From the NCBI GenBank assembly GCA_002162925.1, contig MABC01000045.1, forward strand, positions 17,803-81,802: 64,000 bases of DNA, read 5' to 3'. Position numbers and translations under genes: made by a program. Each line of letters starts with the position of its first letter. Position 1 is the first letter of the stretch. A model generated the notes under the pieces. That model saw only the letters and a list, made by a program, of their open reading frames with translations, was not told where the DNA came from and searched no databases. Positions 21,309 through 31,634 of this stretch are shown one piece after another. This DNA comes from Thalassotalea sp. 42_200_T64 (lineage in GTDB: Bacteria; Pseudomonadota; Gammaproteobacteria; Enterobacterales; Alteromonadaceae).

Positions 21309-21309
<1 letters not shown>
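20269..21309 (-). CDS. nbaD: 2-Amino-3-carboxymuconate-6-semialdehyde decarboxylase
   Basis: A 346-residue amidohydrolase-family zinc decarboxylase (ACMSD). It carries the N-terminal metal motif D-I-H-S-H-F-F-P, then F-V-H-P-W-D and F-A-H-G-G-G-S-F with the later M-F-G-S-D-Y-P-F-P metal aspartate. It removes CO2 from the unstable ring-cleavage product of 3-hydroxyanthranilate before it cyclises to quinolinate, steering the pathway to catabolism and away from NAD synthesis. Its ATG overlaps the nbaC stop (TAATG). An 86-base spacer separates it from nbaG. Confidence 0.95.
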
Positions 21310-22402
<1,093 letters not shown>

Positions 22403-22405
22403 GTT

Positions 22406-23869
22406 TTACTCGTCTATTTTTATACAGATATTGGTTGGCTCAGAATAAAAGCCAAGCGAATGTTTACCACCCTCACTGCCAACACCGGATAACTTTACAC
22501 CACCAAATGATGTTCTTAAATCTCTTAAAAACCAGGCGTTTACCCAAACAATGCCGGCATCAATCTGCGGGGCTACACGATGGGCGCGGGCGAGGTTTTC
22601 AGTCCAGATTGAAGCCGCCAAACCGTATTCGGTATTATTGGCGCGCTTGATCACCTCGCCTTCATCATCGAATACTGAGACATGGCAAATGGGGCCAAAG
22701 ATTTCTTCCTGATTGGTACGGCTATCGTCGCTTAAATCAGTAATTATCGTCGGCTCAATAAAGAAGCCATTGCGGCGTTCATCATTAAACCTTGGCACGC
22801 CACCGCCGGTGATAAAGGTTGCGCCTTCGTCACGGGCTAACTGGTAATGAGACAATACTTTTTGCTGATGCACTTTTGACACCAATGTCCCCATAAATAC
22901 GCCCTCTTCTTTGGGGTAACCAATCTTGATGCTTTGCGCCTGTTGCTTTAAGCCTTCAATAAATGCCAGATAAAGTGAACGATGTACGAATACTTTTTCG
23001 GTACACAAACACACTTGCCCGCAATTGGTAAAAGTTGAACGGGCAACGCCGTTAATCGCTTTGATTAAGTCGGCATCCGAAAAAACAATCGCCGAGTTTT
23101 TACCGCCCAATTCAAACGATACCGGTTTCACCGTGGCGCTTGCCGATTTCATAATTTGTTTACCCGTACTCGAGGCACCGGTAAAGGTTATGGCATCTAC
23201 GCCTTGATGAGAAGTGATGGCATCGCCAACGGCTTTGCCACGACCGAGAATTAGGTTGAAGGCGCCTTTCGGTATGCCCACTTCATCCATCACTTGTGCC
23301 AATAAAAATGCCGTAGAAGAGGTTTCTTCAGACGGCTTTAAAATGACACTGTTGCCACAAGCCAGCGCCGGTGCAATTTTCCAGGTGGCGAGCAATAGCG
23401 GTAAATTCCATGGGGATATCACCGCCACCACACCGAGTGGTTTGTTAACACTATAATTTAAGGCTTTGTCGCCATTGGGCAGTTCGGTAATGAAGGTTTC
23501 ACTCTGCTGAAATTTCACCATGTCGGCAAAGGTGCGAAAGTTAGCGGTGCCGCGCGGGATATCTATGGTTTCCACTTGAAATAACGATTTACCGGTGTCA
23601 AGGATTTCAGCATCAATGAATTCCTGTTCACGCTCACTCATTCTGTCGGCAACTTTGTGTAATAGCGCACAACGCTGATTTACCGACATCTCACCCCATT
23701 CATGCTGTTGGGCGTGGCGGGCACTGGCAACGGCAGCACCAATGATCTCGCCATTGGCTTCTGCTATTTGATTGATTACCGAACCATTAACCGGGTTGAT
23801 GTTATCAAAATAAACACCACTATCAATAAACTGGCCATTGACGTAGCAAGTTAAAGTTTTGGCTGACAT
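22406..23869 (-). CDS. nbaE: 2-Aminomuconate 6-semialdehyde dehydrogenase
   Basis: An NAD-dependent aldehyde dehydrogenase of 487 residues. Motifs: the substrate/NAD loop S-P-W-N-L-P, the general-base E-L-G-G-K-N-S-A, the catalytic cysteine in T-N-C-G-Q-V-C, and E-E-I-F-G-P near the C-terminus. It oxidises 2-aminomuconate semialdehyde to 2-aminomuconate. The frame is open 56 codons further upstream, but that part is low-complexity (Asn-rich) and the family normally begins at M-S-A-K-T-L-T-C-Y, so I start at ATG 23869. It is the first gene of the eight-gene kyn/nba run. Confidence 0.92.
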   Translation of the reverse strand: MSAKTLTCYVNGQFIDSGVYFDNINPVNGSVINQIAEANGEIIGAAVASARHAQQHEWGEMSVNQRCALLHKVADRMSEREQEFIDAEILDTGKSLFQVETIDIPRGTANFRTFADMVKFQQSETFITELPNGDKALNYSVNKPLGVVAVISPWNLPLLLATWKIAPALACGNSVILKPSEETSSTAFLLAQVMDEVGIPKGAFNLILGRGKAVGDAITSHQGVDAITFTGASSTGKQIMKSASATVKPVSFELGGKNSAIVFSDADLIKAINGVARSTFTNCGQVCLCTEKVFVHRSLYLAFIEGLKQQAQSIKIGYPKEEGVFMGTLVSKVHQQKVLSHYQLARDEGATFITGGGVPRFNDERRNGFFIEPTIITDLSDDSRTNQEEIFGPICHVSVFDDEGEVIKRANNTEYGLAASIWTENLARAHRVAPQIDAGIVWVNAWFLRDLRTSFGGVKLSGVGSEGGKHSLGFYSEPTNICIKIDE

Positions 23870-24145
23870 GTTATATCCAATGCGTTGTTTGCTTGCTTTA
23901 CTGGCACTCGCTCGAAGCTGAGGCTGGTTAATATTATTGTTAATGTAATTGTTATCCATTAACTTTAGCCTGTTTTTACCGATAACAATAATTTTTAAAT
24001 TTTCGAGTTTTGATAAATAAAATGAATGCTTTTCCATTCAAAATATCTATGCTTTACTCAAGTTTTATCAATTTATTCCAGTACGTTAATTTCGCTATAA
24101 TAATTAACAAATTTATAACCTTTGTTAACAGTAGAAAAACCGCCG
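23870..24145. other. Divergent control region between nbaE and the formamidase gene
   Basis: A 276-base AT-rich spacer serving both transcription directions. ATTCAA half-sites (for example at about 24034) resemble half of the palindrome next to the LysR gene at 26394, so the same regulator may act here. No full palindrome was found. Confidence 0.4.
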
Positions 24146-25018
24146 ATGCTTTATCGTAATTATGATCTAAAAAACCTGGAACGCGAATACTCGCCAAGTA
24201 GTTGTGTTGATGATATCAATATTTATATCAAACAATATGTAGAACGCAGCGATAAAGCGACACAGTTGGCGGAGCAGCAAGGTAAAGTTTTGAAAAACTT
24301 GTCCTATGGCGATAGTGCCGATGAAATGCTGGACTTATTTTTACCGACTGTTGGCAATACGAAAAAACTTCAGGTTTATATACATGGTGGCTACTGGCAA
24401 GAATTAAGCAAAGATGAATCGTCATTCGCAGCCACTAATTTTCAACGCCATGGCTGTTATTTTGCCGTCATCAATTACTCGTTGGCACCCAATGCGACAA
24501 TGACTGAAATTGTTGAGCAAAACCGACGTGCCTTAGCCTGGCTTTTTGAAAATGCCGAACGTTTAGGCTTTAACGGCAATGAAATTTATTTGTCGGGCAG
24601 CTCTGCCGGGGCGCATTTGGCGATGATGATGCTACAAACTCATTGGCCTGACTACCTTAATAACACGCAAGCTAGTGCCAAAAGTAATTTAGTCAAAGGG
24701 GTATGTGCGGTAAGTGGCATTTATGATATTGAACCTATCGCCTTAACTTACATCAACGAGCCGTTACAATTGAGTGCACAAGAGATTGACCGTTGTAGCC
24801 CGCTGCGCCATGACGTCATTAACCATTGCCCGGTCATTCTTGCCTACGGTGAAGATGAAACGGCCGAATTTAAACGCCAAACTGCGGCAATAGCAGCATT
24901 GGTTTTTGAAGATGTATTTGAAATTCCAGAGCGTAATCATTTTGATGTGATTATCGACTTAGCTGACGATGGCAGCTGGCTTTGCCAGCAAGTTTTTCAA
25001 CAAATGGCTGTTGCTTAA
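24146..25018 (+). CDS. Kynurenine formamidase (alpha/beta hydrolase type)
   Basis: A 290-residue alpha/beta hydrolase. The oxyanion-hole motif H-G-G-Y-W and the nucleophile elbow G-S-S-A-G-A-H are those of the animal/fungal type arylformamidase, and the catalytic His is in R-N-H-F-D-V-I near the end. It would hydrolyse N-formylkynurenine made by KynA, the one step missing from the minus-strand operon. It is divergent from nbaE. The frame is open from a TTG eight codons earlier; I prefer ATG 24146, although no clear ribosome binding site precedes either. It is not the metal-dependent KynB family. Confidence 0.85.
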   Translation: MLYRNYDLKNLEREYSPSSCVDDINIYIKQYVERSDKATQLAEQQGKVLKNLSYGDSADEMLDLFLPTVGNTKKLQVYIHGGYWQELSKDESSFAATNFQRHGCYFAVINYSLAPNATMTEIVEQNRRALAWLFENAERLGFNGNEIYLSGSSAGAHLAMMMLQTHWPDYLNNTQASAKSNLVKGVCAVSGIYDIEPIALTYINEPLQLSAQEIDRCSPLRHDVINHCPVILAYGEDETAEFKRQTAAIAALVFEDVFEIPERNHFDVIIDLADDGSWLCQQVFQQMAVA

Positions 25019-25083
25019 TACCAATTTGATTAAAAATGAGCAGATATTTAATCAGATTGGTATAGTAGCCAACTTTTGGGGCT

Positions 25084-25323
25084 TTATGATTGCGCTATTT
25101 TTACGCGAATTTTATTCTTTGCCACTCTGCTTTCATGTAGAGCCGAAATGGCTGCTTTCGCTTCCGTTTCATTTGGCATTTCAACAAAAGCAAAACCTTT
25201 CGATTTAGCCGTTTGCTGATCTAAAACTAAGTTACACTCGTTTACTGAGCCATGAGCAGAAAATAAAATACGGATTTCTTGTTCCGTGGTCGAGCGTGAA
25301 AGGTTACGAACTAAAAGTTTCAT
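25084..25323 (-). CDS. Small RNA-recognition-motif (RRM) protein
   Basis: A 79-residue single RRM domain: RNP2 reads L-L-V-R-N-L (residues 3-8) and RNP1 reads K-G-F-A-F-V-E-M (about 43-50). Such stand-alone RRM proteins are common in marine gammaproteobacteria and cyanobacteria and are often cold-induced (family knowledge). The frame is open 20 codons upstream, but the domain starts at the second Met, so ATG 25323 is taken. Convergent with the formamidase gene. Confidence 0.88.
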   Translation of the reverse strand: MKLLVRNLSRSTTEQEIRILFSAHGSVNECNLVLDQQTAKSKGFAFVEMPNETEAKAAISALHESRVAKNKIRVKIAQS

Positions 25324-25436
25324 AATGAACCATGTGTTTTTAATGTAGATGCGAATTATCGCAATATACCCGCTATAGACCAAGCTTTATTTTTTATCAC
25401 ACGCCTATTGTAGTTAACCCCATACTAGCGGTACAT

Positions 25437-26369
25437 CTAGGCTTGGCTGTTAGCTGAATGAGCTTTCAATATTTTACTCAATGCTTTCGCCGGTTTGGCA
25501 ATTTTGCCTTTCTTGGCATAGACAATATGCCAGTAAATTTTTAATCCGCCTTCTCCCAACTTGGTGGTTTGAATTAGGTTTTTGTTAAGGTATGGGGCGA
25601 TCAACTGTTTCGTCATGATGGTTAAGCCCATATTGGCTTTAATAAATTCAATAATGGCTTCATTAAAACCCACTTGCAGTACCTTTTTCGGGATGATGTT
25701 TTTCGGCTTAAAAAACAATTCATATTCCCGGTCTTTTTCCGGTACGGTGGAGTTGGTGATATAGGTTTGACTGGCAAAATCTTCGGCGGTTAAAAATTTA
25801 TGTTTGCCGTATTCATGTTGCGGTGATAAACACGCCATCAATTCGTCTTGCAAGATAAAAATTGCATCATAAGCCGTTTCATCAATTGACAGCTTCTTAT
25901 TTGCCGAAGATATCATCGCGATATCAATATCGCCATTATACAAGGCACTTAATGGCAGCTGCTGGGCGTTGGCCGATATTTCTAATTCGGTATTCGGGGA
26001 ATCCTGGTGAAAATAAGCAACCACATTGGGTAACCAATTAAAGGAGGCATAATGGGGTAGGCCAATACGGATAACTTGTTCAACGCCATCGGATAATCGG
26101 GCGATATCGTGTTCGCATCGTGCTAACTCTTCGAGAATTTTATTGGCAGAATGCAACAGGCGCTTGCCGGCACTGGAGATCACCAGTTTGCGCCCGCGGC
26201 GAATAAATAAATCAGTATTTAAACGCCGTTCCGCTTCTCTGATGCGGTTGGTTAATGCTGGCTGAGTGATGAATAACGCTTCAGCCGCTTCTTTTACCGT
26301 TTCTGACTCAGCAATGGTGCTGATCATTTTTAAATGACTAATATTAAGTTGGCTCTTGGCGATATCCAT
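25437..26369 (-). CDS. LysR-family transcriptional regulator
   Basis: A 310-residue LysR regulator with the N-terminal winged helix (E-A-A-E-A-L-F-I-T-Q-P-A-L-T-N-R-I-R-E near residues 26-45) and a periplasmic-binding-like effector domain (from about residue 95). The effector domain start resembles MetR-type proteins. It is divergent from the decayed hydratase-dehydrogenase-aldolase genes and close to the kyn/nba operon, so it probably controls one or both. The inducer is unknown. A perfect ATTCAA-N3-TTGAAT palindrome lies 25 bases upstream of its start. Confidence 0.9.
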   Translation of the reverse strand: MDIAKSQLNISHLKMISTIAESETVKEAAEALFITQPALTNRIREAERRLNTDLFIRRGRKLVISSAGKRLLHSANKILEELARCEHDIARLSDGVEQVIRIGLPHYASFNWLPNVVAYFHQDSPNTELEISANAQQLPLSALYNGDIDIAMISSANKKLSIDETAYDAIFILQDELMACLSPQHEYGKHKFLTAEDFASQTYITNSTVPEKDREYELFFKPKNIIPKKVLQVGFNEAIIEFIKANMGLTIMTKQLIAPYLNKNLIQTTKLGEGGLKIYWHIVYAKKGKIAKPAKALSKILKAHSANSQA

Positions 26370-26393
26370 TCATCGATCCGTTATTGTTTTTAT

Positions 26394-26408
26394 ATTCAAA
26401 AGTTGAAT
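26394..26408. promoter_or_regulatory. Candidate LysR operator
   Basis: ATTCAAAAGTTGAAT is a perfect 6-3-6 palindrome of the T-N11-A LysR type in the 139-base divergent spacer. A further ATTCAA half-site lies about 20 bases downstream (26423-26428), matching the usual pair of recognition and activation sites. Confidence 0.55.
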
Positions 26409-26508
26409 CATTTTACCCAATTTATTCAATTATTGTTATTTATCAGGATAAAGTAAAGTAAACAACATTAAGCTGAGTGCAAAGTATGTTTTACGGGAAA
26501 CAACAGCA

Positions 26509-27296
26509 ATGAAACAACATCGTTTAGAAGAACTCGCCACCGAGCTTTATCAGGCAATGCAACAACGCCAAACCGTGGCACCCATAAGCGAGCGCGAACC
26601 TAATTTTTCTGTCGATGATGCTTATCAAGTATCGCTGGAATTTTTGCAGCATAGATTAAATGCCGGTGAAAAAGTGATAGGTAAAAAATCGGCCTGACCA
26701 GCAAAGTGGTGCAAGACATGTTAGGGGTACATCAACCTGATTTTGGTTTTTTAACGGAAAACATGATGTATCGATCGGGTGACAATATTAAGTTCAGCAA
26801 AGAGTTGATCCAGGCAAAATCGGAAGGTGAAATAGCCTTTATTTTAAAAGCCGACCTGGTTGGCCCGGGCGTAACGCCGGCAGATGTGTTAGCCGCTACC
26901 GAAAGTGTCGCTGCGTGTTTTGAAATTGTTGACTCACGCATTCGCGACTGGAAAATAAAAATTCAGGATACCGTTGCCGATAACGCCTCTTGTGGCATTT
27001 TTGTGCTCAGTGACGAACGCGTGACGCCGGAGCTGGTCGATTTTGAAAACTGTAAAATGGTGATCAAAAATAAAGGTGAAGTGATTGCACAAGGGCAGGG
27101 CTCGGCGGCATTAGGCTCGCTGTTAAATTGCGTTGCCTGGTTGGCCAATGCCTTAGGCGATCACGGTGTATCGTTAAAGGCTGGCGACATTATTTTGTCT
27201 GGCTCGTCGGCGGCAATGATCCCGTGCAAAGCCGATGATCAAATGACGATGGAAATTACCGGGTTCGGCAGTGCATCTTACCAGTTTGTCGAATAA
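26509..27296 (+). pseudogene. mhpD: 2-Oxopent-4-enoate hydratase (MhpD/XylJ type), frameshifted
   Basis: Two adjacent frames (26509-26697 and 26706-27296) together make one complete hydratase of about 262 residues. The join falls in the block expected to read G-K-K-I-G-L-T-S-K: the DNA has GGTAAAAAATCGG with six A, and one more A restores K-K-I-G-L-T. The rest is intact, including the metal-site region (A-K-S-E-G-E-I-A and E-I-V-D-S-R-I). In the kyn/nba pathway this enzyme hydrates 2-oxopent-4-enoate to 4-hydroxy-2-oxovalerate. A one-base loss in a homopolymer could be a real mutation or a sequencing error. The two genes downstream are also broken, which favours real decay. Confidence 0.88.
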
Positions 27297-27331
27297 GGCA
27301 GCATGAGAAAGACGATGACGAGTAAAATACT

Positions 27332-28249
27332 ATGACCAGTAAAAATACGATGAAGAATAAAGTAAACGTGGCGTTGATCGGCTCTGGCAATATCGGTACC
27401 GACTTAATGATAAAAGCGTTGCGCAGTGACATCATTAATCCGCTGTGGATGGTGGGTATTGAGCAAGCCTCTGACGGTTTACAAAAAGCGAAGTTAGCGG
27501 GATTAAAAACTACCCATTTAGGCGTAGATGGATTAATGGAACACATTGACCGCGATAATATTAAAATTGCTTTTGATGCCACTTCTGCTTATGTGCACGG
27601 TGTAAATAACGCTAAATTAGCAAGCTAAAGGGTAAAGGTAATTGACTTAACGCCTGCTGCCATTGGGCCATATTGTGTACCGTCAGTAAATTTGGCTGAG
27701 CATGTTAATGCCGATGAAGCCAACGTCAATATGGTGACTTGCGGTGGTCAGGCGACCATCCCCATTATTGCCGCTATCAGTAAAGTACAAGCGGTAGATT
27801 ACGGTTAAATTGTCGCGACCATAGCGTCAAAGTCGGCCGGGCCGGGCACGCGCAAAAACATCAATGAGTTTACCCGTACCACAGCAGGTGCCATTGAAAA
27901 AATTGGTGGGGCGAAACAGGGTAAAGCCATTATTGTGATGAATCCTGCTGAGCCACCGTTAATGATGCGCGATACCGTACATTGTTTGACTAGCGACACT
28001 CCTGATCAGCAAGCCATTACCGATTCAGTGTTGGCTATGGTTAGCGAGGTGCAAAAGTATGTACCGGGTTTTACCTTAAAAAATGGTCCGGTATTTGATG
28101 GTAAACGGGTGTCGGTATTTCTCGAAGTGGCAGGGCTGGGCGATTATTTACCAAAATACGCCGGTAATCTCGATATTATGACCGCCGCCGCACTGCGCAC
28201 CGGTGAAATGATAGCTAAGCAAATGATAGCTAAGCAAAGCAAGGATTAA
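27332..28249 (+). pseudogene. mhpF: Acetaldehyde dehydrogenase (acylating), MhpF type, two in-frame stops
   Basis: Translated straight through, one frame from 27332 to 28249 gives a full-length acylating acetaldehyde dehydrogenase: G-S-G-N-I-G-T-D-L at the N-terminus, the catalytic-cysteine block [10 protein letters not shown] near residue 135, [11 protein letters not shown] and [10 protein letters not shown] at the end. Two TAA codons interrupt it in frame, at 27626-27628 (after K-L-A-S) and 27806-27808 (after V-D-Y-G, where relatives have Glu, so GAA to TAA). No frameshift is needed. A family-conserved middle stretch is also shortened near residue 255. It would convert acetaldehyde to acetyl-CoA with the MhpE aldolase. 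Confidence 0.9.
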
Positions 28250-28252
28250 GTA

Positions 28253-29277
28253 ATGAATACCAATGGTAAACAAATCACCCTGCACGACATGTGCTTACGC
28301 GATGGCATGCACGCCAAGCGTCATCAAATTAGCTTAACGGAAATGGTCACGCTTGCTACCCCATTAGATGATGCTGGCGTACCGTTAATTGAAGTCACCC
28401 ATGGCGATGGTTTAGGTGGCGCTTCGGTAAATTATGGTTTTCCCGCGCATAGCGATGAAGAATATTTATCCACCGTGATACCACTGATGAAGCAGGCGAA
28501 AATCTCGGCGTTATTATTGCTTGGGATCGGTACCGTAGATCACTTACGCATGGCTCACGAACTCGAGTGAATACCATCAGGGTAGCGTCACAATGTACCG
28601 AAGCGGATGTGACCGAGCAACACATTGCCTTATCAAGACACTTAGGATTAGACACCGTTGGCTTTTTAATGATGGCGCACATGCTTGAGCCAAAACAGCT
28701 ATTAGCGCAAGCAAAGTTGATGGAAAGCTACGGAGCCAACTGTATCTATTGTACTGATTCTTCCGGCTATATGCTGCAAGACGACGTGAAACAGCGCATT
28801 GCAGTGTTGCGCGATGGCTTAAAAGCGGAAACGGAAATTGGCTTTCATGGTCATCATAATCTTGCCCTCGGCGTTGCTAACTCGTTATCGGCAGTGGAAG
28901 CTGGCGCCAATAGAATTGACGGTTCAGCGGCCGGTTTAGGCGCGGGCGCGGGCAATACACCATTAGAAGTGTTTAATGCGATTGCCACTCGTATGGGAGC
29001 AACCACAGGTGTGGATGTGTTTAATTTGATGGCGGCTGCCGAAGAAATCGTGGTGCCGATGATGGAGCAACCTATCCGCGTCGACAGGGATTCTTTAGTG
29101 CTGGGTTATGCCGGGGTTTACTCATCGTTCTTATTGCATGCCAAGCGCGCGGCAACAAAATACGGCGTGCCGTCGGAAGAAATACTGATGGAACTCGGCC
29201 GTTTGAAAACCGTCGGCGGGCAAGAAGATATGATTGAAGATGTGGCGCTGAACCTTAGCAAAAAAGCCAGGCAGTAA
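28253..29277 (+). pseudogene. mhpE: 4-Hydroxy-2-oxovalerate aldolase (MhpE type), frameshifted
   Basis: Two frames (28253-28570 and 28567-29277) join to one complete DRE-TIM aldolase: metal/substrate motif [11 protein letters not shown] at the N-terminus (usual T-L-R-D-G-M/N-H), V-T-H-G-D-G-L-G-G, then Y-C-T-D-S-S-G and H-G-H-H-N. The break is at GAACTCGAGTGAATACC, where relatives need L-G-V-N-T; one extra G restores the frame. The conserved P of L-L-L-P-G-I-G-T is Leu here, consistent with relaxed selection. It splits 4-hydroxy-2-oxovalerate to pyruvate and acetaldehyde. Start 3 bases after the mhpF stop, so this was one operon. Confidence 0.9.
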
Positions 29278-29292
29278 TTAATTGCTCATAGA

Positions 29293-29342
29293 GTGCATAA
29301 AGATCACCCATCATTACCGGATCTTTATGCACAATAGTTTTT
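29293..29342. terminator. Terminator between mhpE remnant and ABC exporter
   Basis: A perfect 13-bp inverted repeat, GTGCATAAAGATC (29293-29305) and GATCTTTATGCAC (29320-29332), followed on the plus strand by AATAGTTTTT. It sits between convergent genes and overlaps the end of the exporter gene. It probably works mainly on the plus strand. Confidence 0.65.
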
Positions 29343-31140
29343 ATGGTGAGTCGCTATTACTTTGTTGTTGAATCGCCCAAAGCTTGGCGTAGATCCCACC
29401 TTTGGCAATCAATTCGTCATGGTTACCCATTTCTGCGATAACGCCTGAGTCCATTACGATGATTTTATCGGCATCGACTATGGTGGATAATCGATGCGCA
29501 ATGACCATACTGGTAACGCCTTGCGATAGCTCTTTTAACGCGTTCATGATCGCTTGTTCTGATTTACTGTCCAGTGAGGAGGTCGCTTCATCAAACACCA
29601 AAATTGGCGGCTTCTTGAGGATCGTTCTGGCGATGGCTACCCGTTGTTTTTCTCCGCCGGAGAGTTTCAGGCCACGCTCGCCCACCATAGTATTGACGCC
29701 ATCCGGTAAAGACTGGATAAACTCGTCCAAATGGGCAAGTTTAATGGCATGCAATACCTCATCATCGCTTGCCCCTTGTTTGCCATAACGGACATTTTCG
29801 AGAATGTTATCGTTAAACAATACTGTGTCTTGCGGCACAATGCCGATGGCACGGCGTAACGATTTTAAGGTAAGATCATTGATATTCTGGCCATCAATAG
29901 TGATAGCGCCTGAGTTAATATCATAAAAGCGAAATAGCAGCTTAACTAAAGTAGACTTGCCGCCACCGCTGGCACCAACTATGGCCAGTTTATTTCCCGG
30001 CTCGAGATGAAAGTTCACTTTTTTCAAAATGGCTCGGTCTTGATGATAATGAAAACAGACATCGTTAAATTCGACTTTGCCCTGACGAACGATTAAGTCA
30101 TTGGCATCTGGTTGCTCAACCACCTTTGGCGCAATGGCTAATAAATTAAACATCAACTCAATATTGGCCAGTGACCCCTTCATTTCACGATAGACAAAGC
30201 CAAGAAAATTTAACGGAATAAATATTTGCATCATAAAGGCATTGATTAACACGAAATCGCCGAGAGTCATGCTGCCATCGGCCACTTGCATCGCCGCTAA
30301 TACCATCATTGCGGTCATCGAAGCGGCAATAATCAATGCTTGCCCGCCATTTAGTACGAATAACGATAAGCGGTTTTTACGCTTGGCAATTTCCCAGTCG
30401 GCCAACTCTTTATCATAGCGCTGTGCTTCATAATCTTCGTTGGTAAAGTATTTGGTGGTCTCATAATTAATTAAGCTGTCTATTGCCTGCGAGTTGCTGG
30501 CGGAGTCGGCTTTATTGGCCATACGAACAAAACTGGTGCGCCATTCTGTAGTTTTGATTGAATAACCGACATAGGCAACGATGGCCAGCAGGGTAATGGC
30601 GGCAAAGTTGATGCCGTAATTAAAAAACAGGATGAAGATCACCAGGCCGATTTCCAATAAGGTTGGAATGATATTGAAGACCATGAAACGCATTAAAAAG
30701 TTAATGCCGGTAGTACCTCGTTCAATATCTCTGGACAGGCCGCCGGTGCGTCGGTTTAAGTGAAATTCAAGATCGAGCAAATGCAGGTGCTTAAATACCT
30801 TTAGGCCAATACGACGTATTGCCCGCTCGGTAACTCGACCAAATATGGTATCGCGAATTTCGCCAAAAAACACATTTGAAAAACGCACAAAGCCATAAGC
30901 GATGACTAATGCGATGGGGGCAGCAATTAAGGCGGTAGCGGTATTGTTGGCAGTATCTAGGTCATCGACGATGAATTTTAAAATGAACGGCAAGCCGACA
31001 CTGGCCAGTTTTGCCAAGACCATAAAACCTAAAGCAAGAAATACTCGATTCTTATATTCGAATACATAAGGTAAAACATATTTTATGATGTGCCAGTTAA
31101 AGCCTTCAGCGTCGCTATTGGCCTGGTGATGAGTTCGCAT
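29341..31140 (-). CDS. ABC exporter of the ATM1/HMT1 half-transporter type
   Basis: A 599-residue fused permease-ATPase. The N-terminal half holds about six membrane segments (residues 20-320). The ATPase half has Walker A G-A-S-G-G-G-K-S-T (about 390), the signature L-S-G-G-E-K-Q-R and Walker B I-L-V-F-D-E-A-T-S. The sequence around N-R-R-T-G-G-L-S-R-D-I-E-R-G is typical of the ATM1/HMT1 (ABCB7-like) group, which exports glutathione-linked or metal-thiol compounds. The bacterial substrate is not settled. Single gene, convergent with the decayed mhp operon. Confidence 0.88.
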   Translation of the reverse strand: MRTHHQANSDAEGFNWHIIKYVLPYVFEYKNRVFLALGFMVLAKLASVGLPFILKFIVDDLDTANNTATALIAAPIALVIAYGFVRFSNVFFGEIRDTIFGRVTERAIRRIGLKVFKHLHLLDLEFHLNRRTGGLSRDIERGTTGINFLMRFMVFNIIPTLLEIGLVIFILFFNYGINFAAITLLAIVAYVGYSIKTTEWRTSFVRMANKADSASNSQAIDSLINYETTKYFTNEDYEAQRYDKELADWEIAKRKNRLSLFVLNGGQALIIAASMTAMMVLAAMQVADGSMTLGDFVLINAFMMQIFIPLNFLGFVYREMKGSLANIELMFNLLAIAPKVVEQPDANDLIVRQGKVEFNDVCFHYHQDRAILKKVNFHLEPGNKLAIVGASGGGKSTLVKLLFRFYDINSGAITIDGQNINDLTLKSLRRAIGIVPQDTVLFNDNILENVRYGKQGASDDEVLHAIKLAHLDEFIQSLPDGVNTMVGERGLKLSGGEKQRVAIARTILKKPPILVFDEATSSLDSKSEQAIMNALKELSQGVTSMVIAHRLSTIVDADKIIVMDSGVIAEMGNHDELIAKGGIYAKLWAIQQQSNSDSP

Positions 31141-31634
31141 AGATGGTTATACCAAGTTGAATAAATATTCGCTCATTTTTTATGAACAAGCGGTAATAGA
31201 TGATAACCAATCTGCGGTTATCGATCTAACGATTCGTGAAATAAAACGCTATGTCACTTTATTTTTAGCGAAAAGCAGTAAATAAAAACTGAGAACGAAA
31301 AAATTTACCCTGCTAATTATTCGCTTTTATTGGATTTAAATGTTATTTATGCGTTTTATACGGCAACATTAAAGCTCAACTTTTAAATGGTTTGACCAGT
31401 TTTGCTCGGGGATGTAGTTGTATTTTACGTTATTGCACAAAGTTTCAAGCTGTTGTTTTTTATGAAGTTTTTAAGTGTATTCTAATTTATGTCGTTATGG
31501 ATATTTGTTTGCGGCTTGTTGATTTTAAGTTATTTATATTTTAACGAATGCTGTTTACAGCATTTAGTTTCTGCTTTAGTTTTTTATCCCTCAACAACAA
31601 AACCAAAATATAAAAAGATAGTAAAGGAATATTG
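31141..31634. other. Divergent AT-rich spacer upstream of the M36 protease
   Basis: About 490 bases without a plausible coding frame, very AT-rich, holding the promoters of both flanking genes. AAAGGA at 31623-31628 is the ribosome binding site of the protease. No clear operator or RNA element was seen. Confidence 0.5.

Noticed and set aside
26509..27296. Programmed frameshifting in the hydratase gene
   Set aside because: A six-A run could slip, but the neighbouring genes have unrelated stops and a frameshift elsewhere, so decay (or sequence error) explains all three better.
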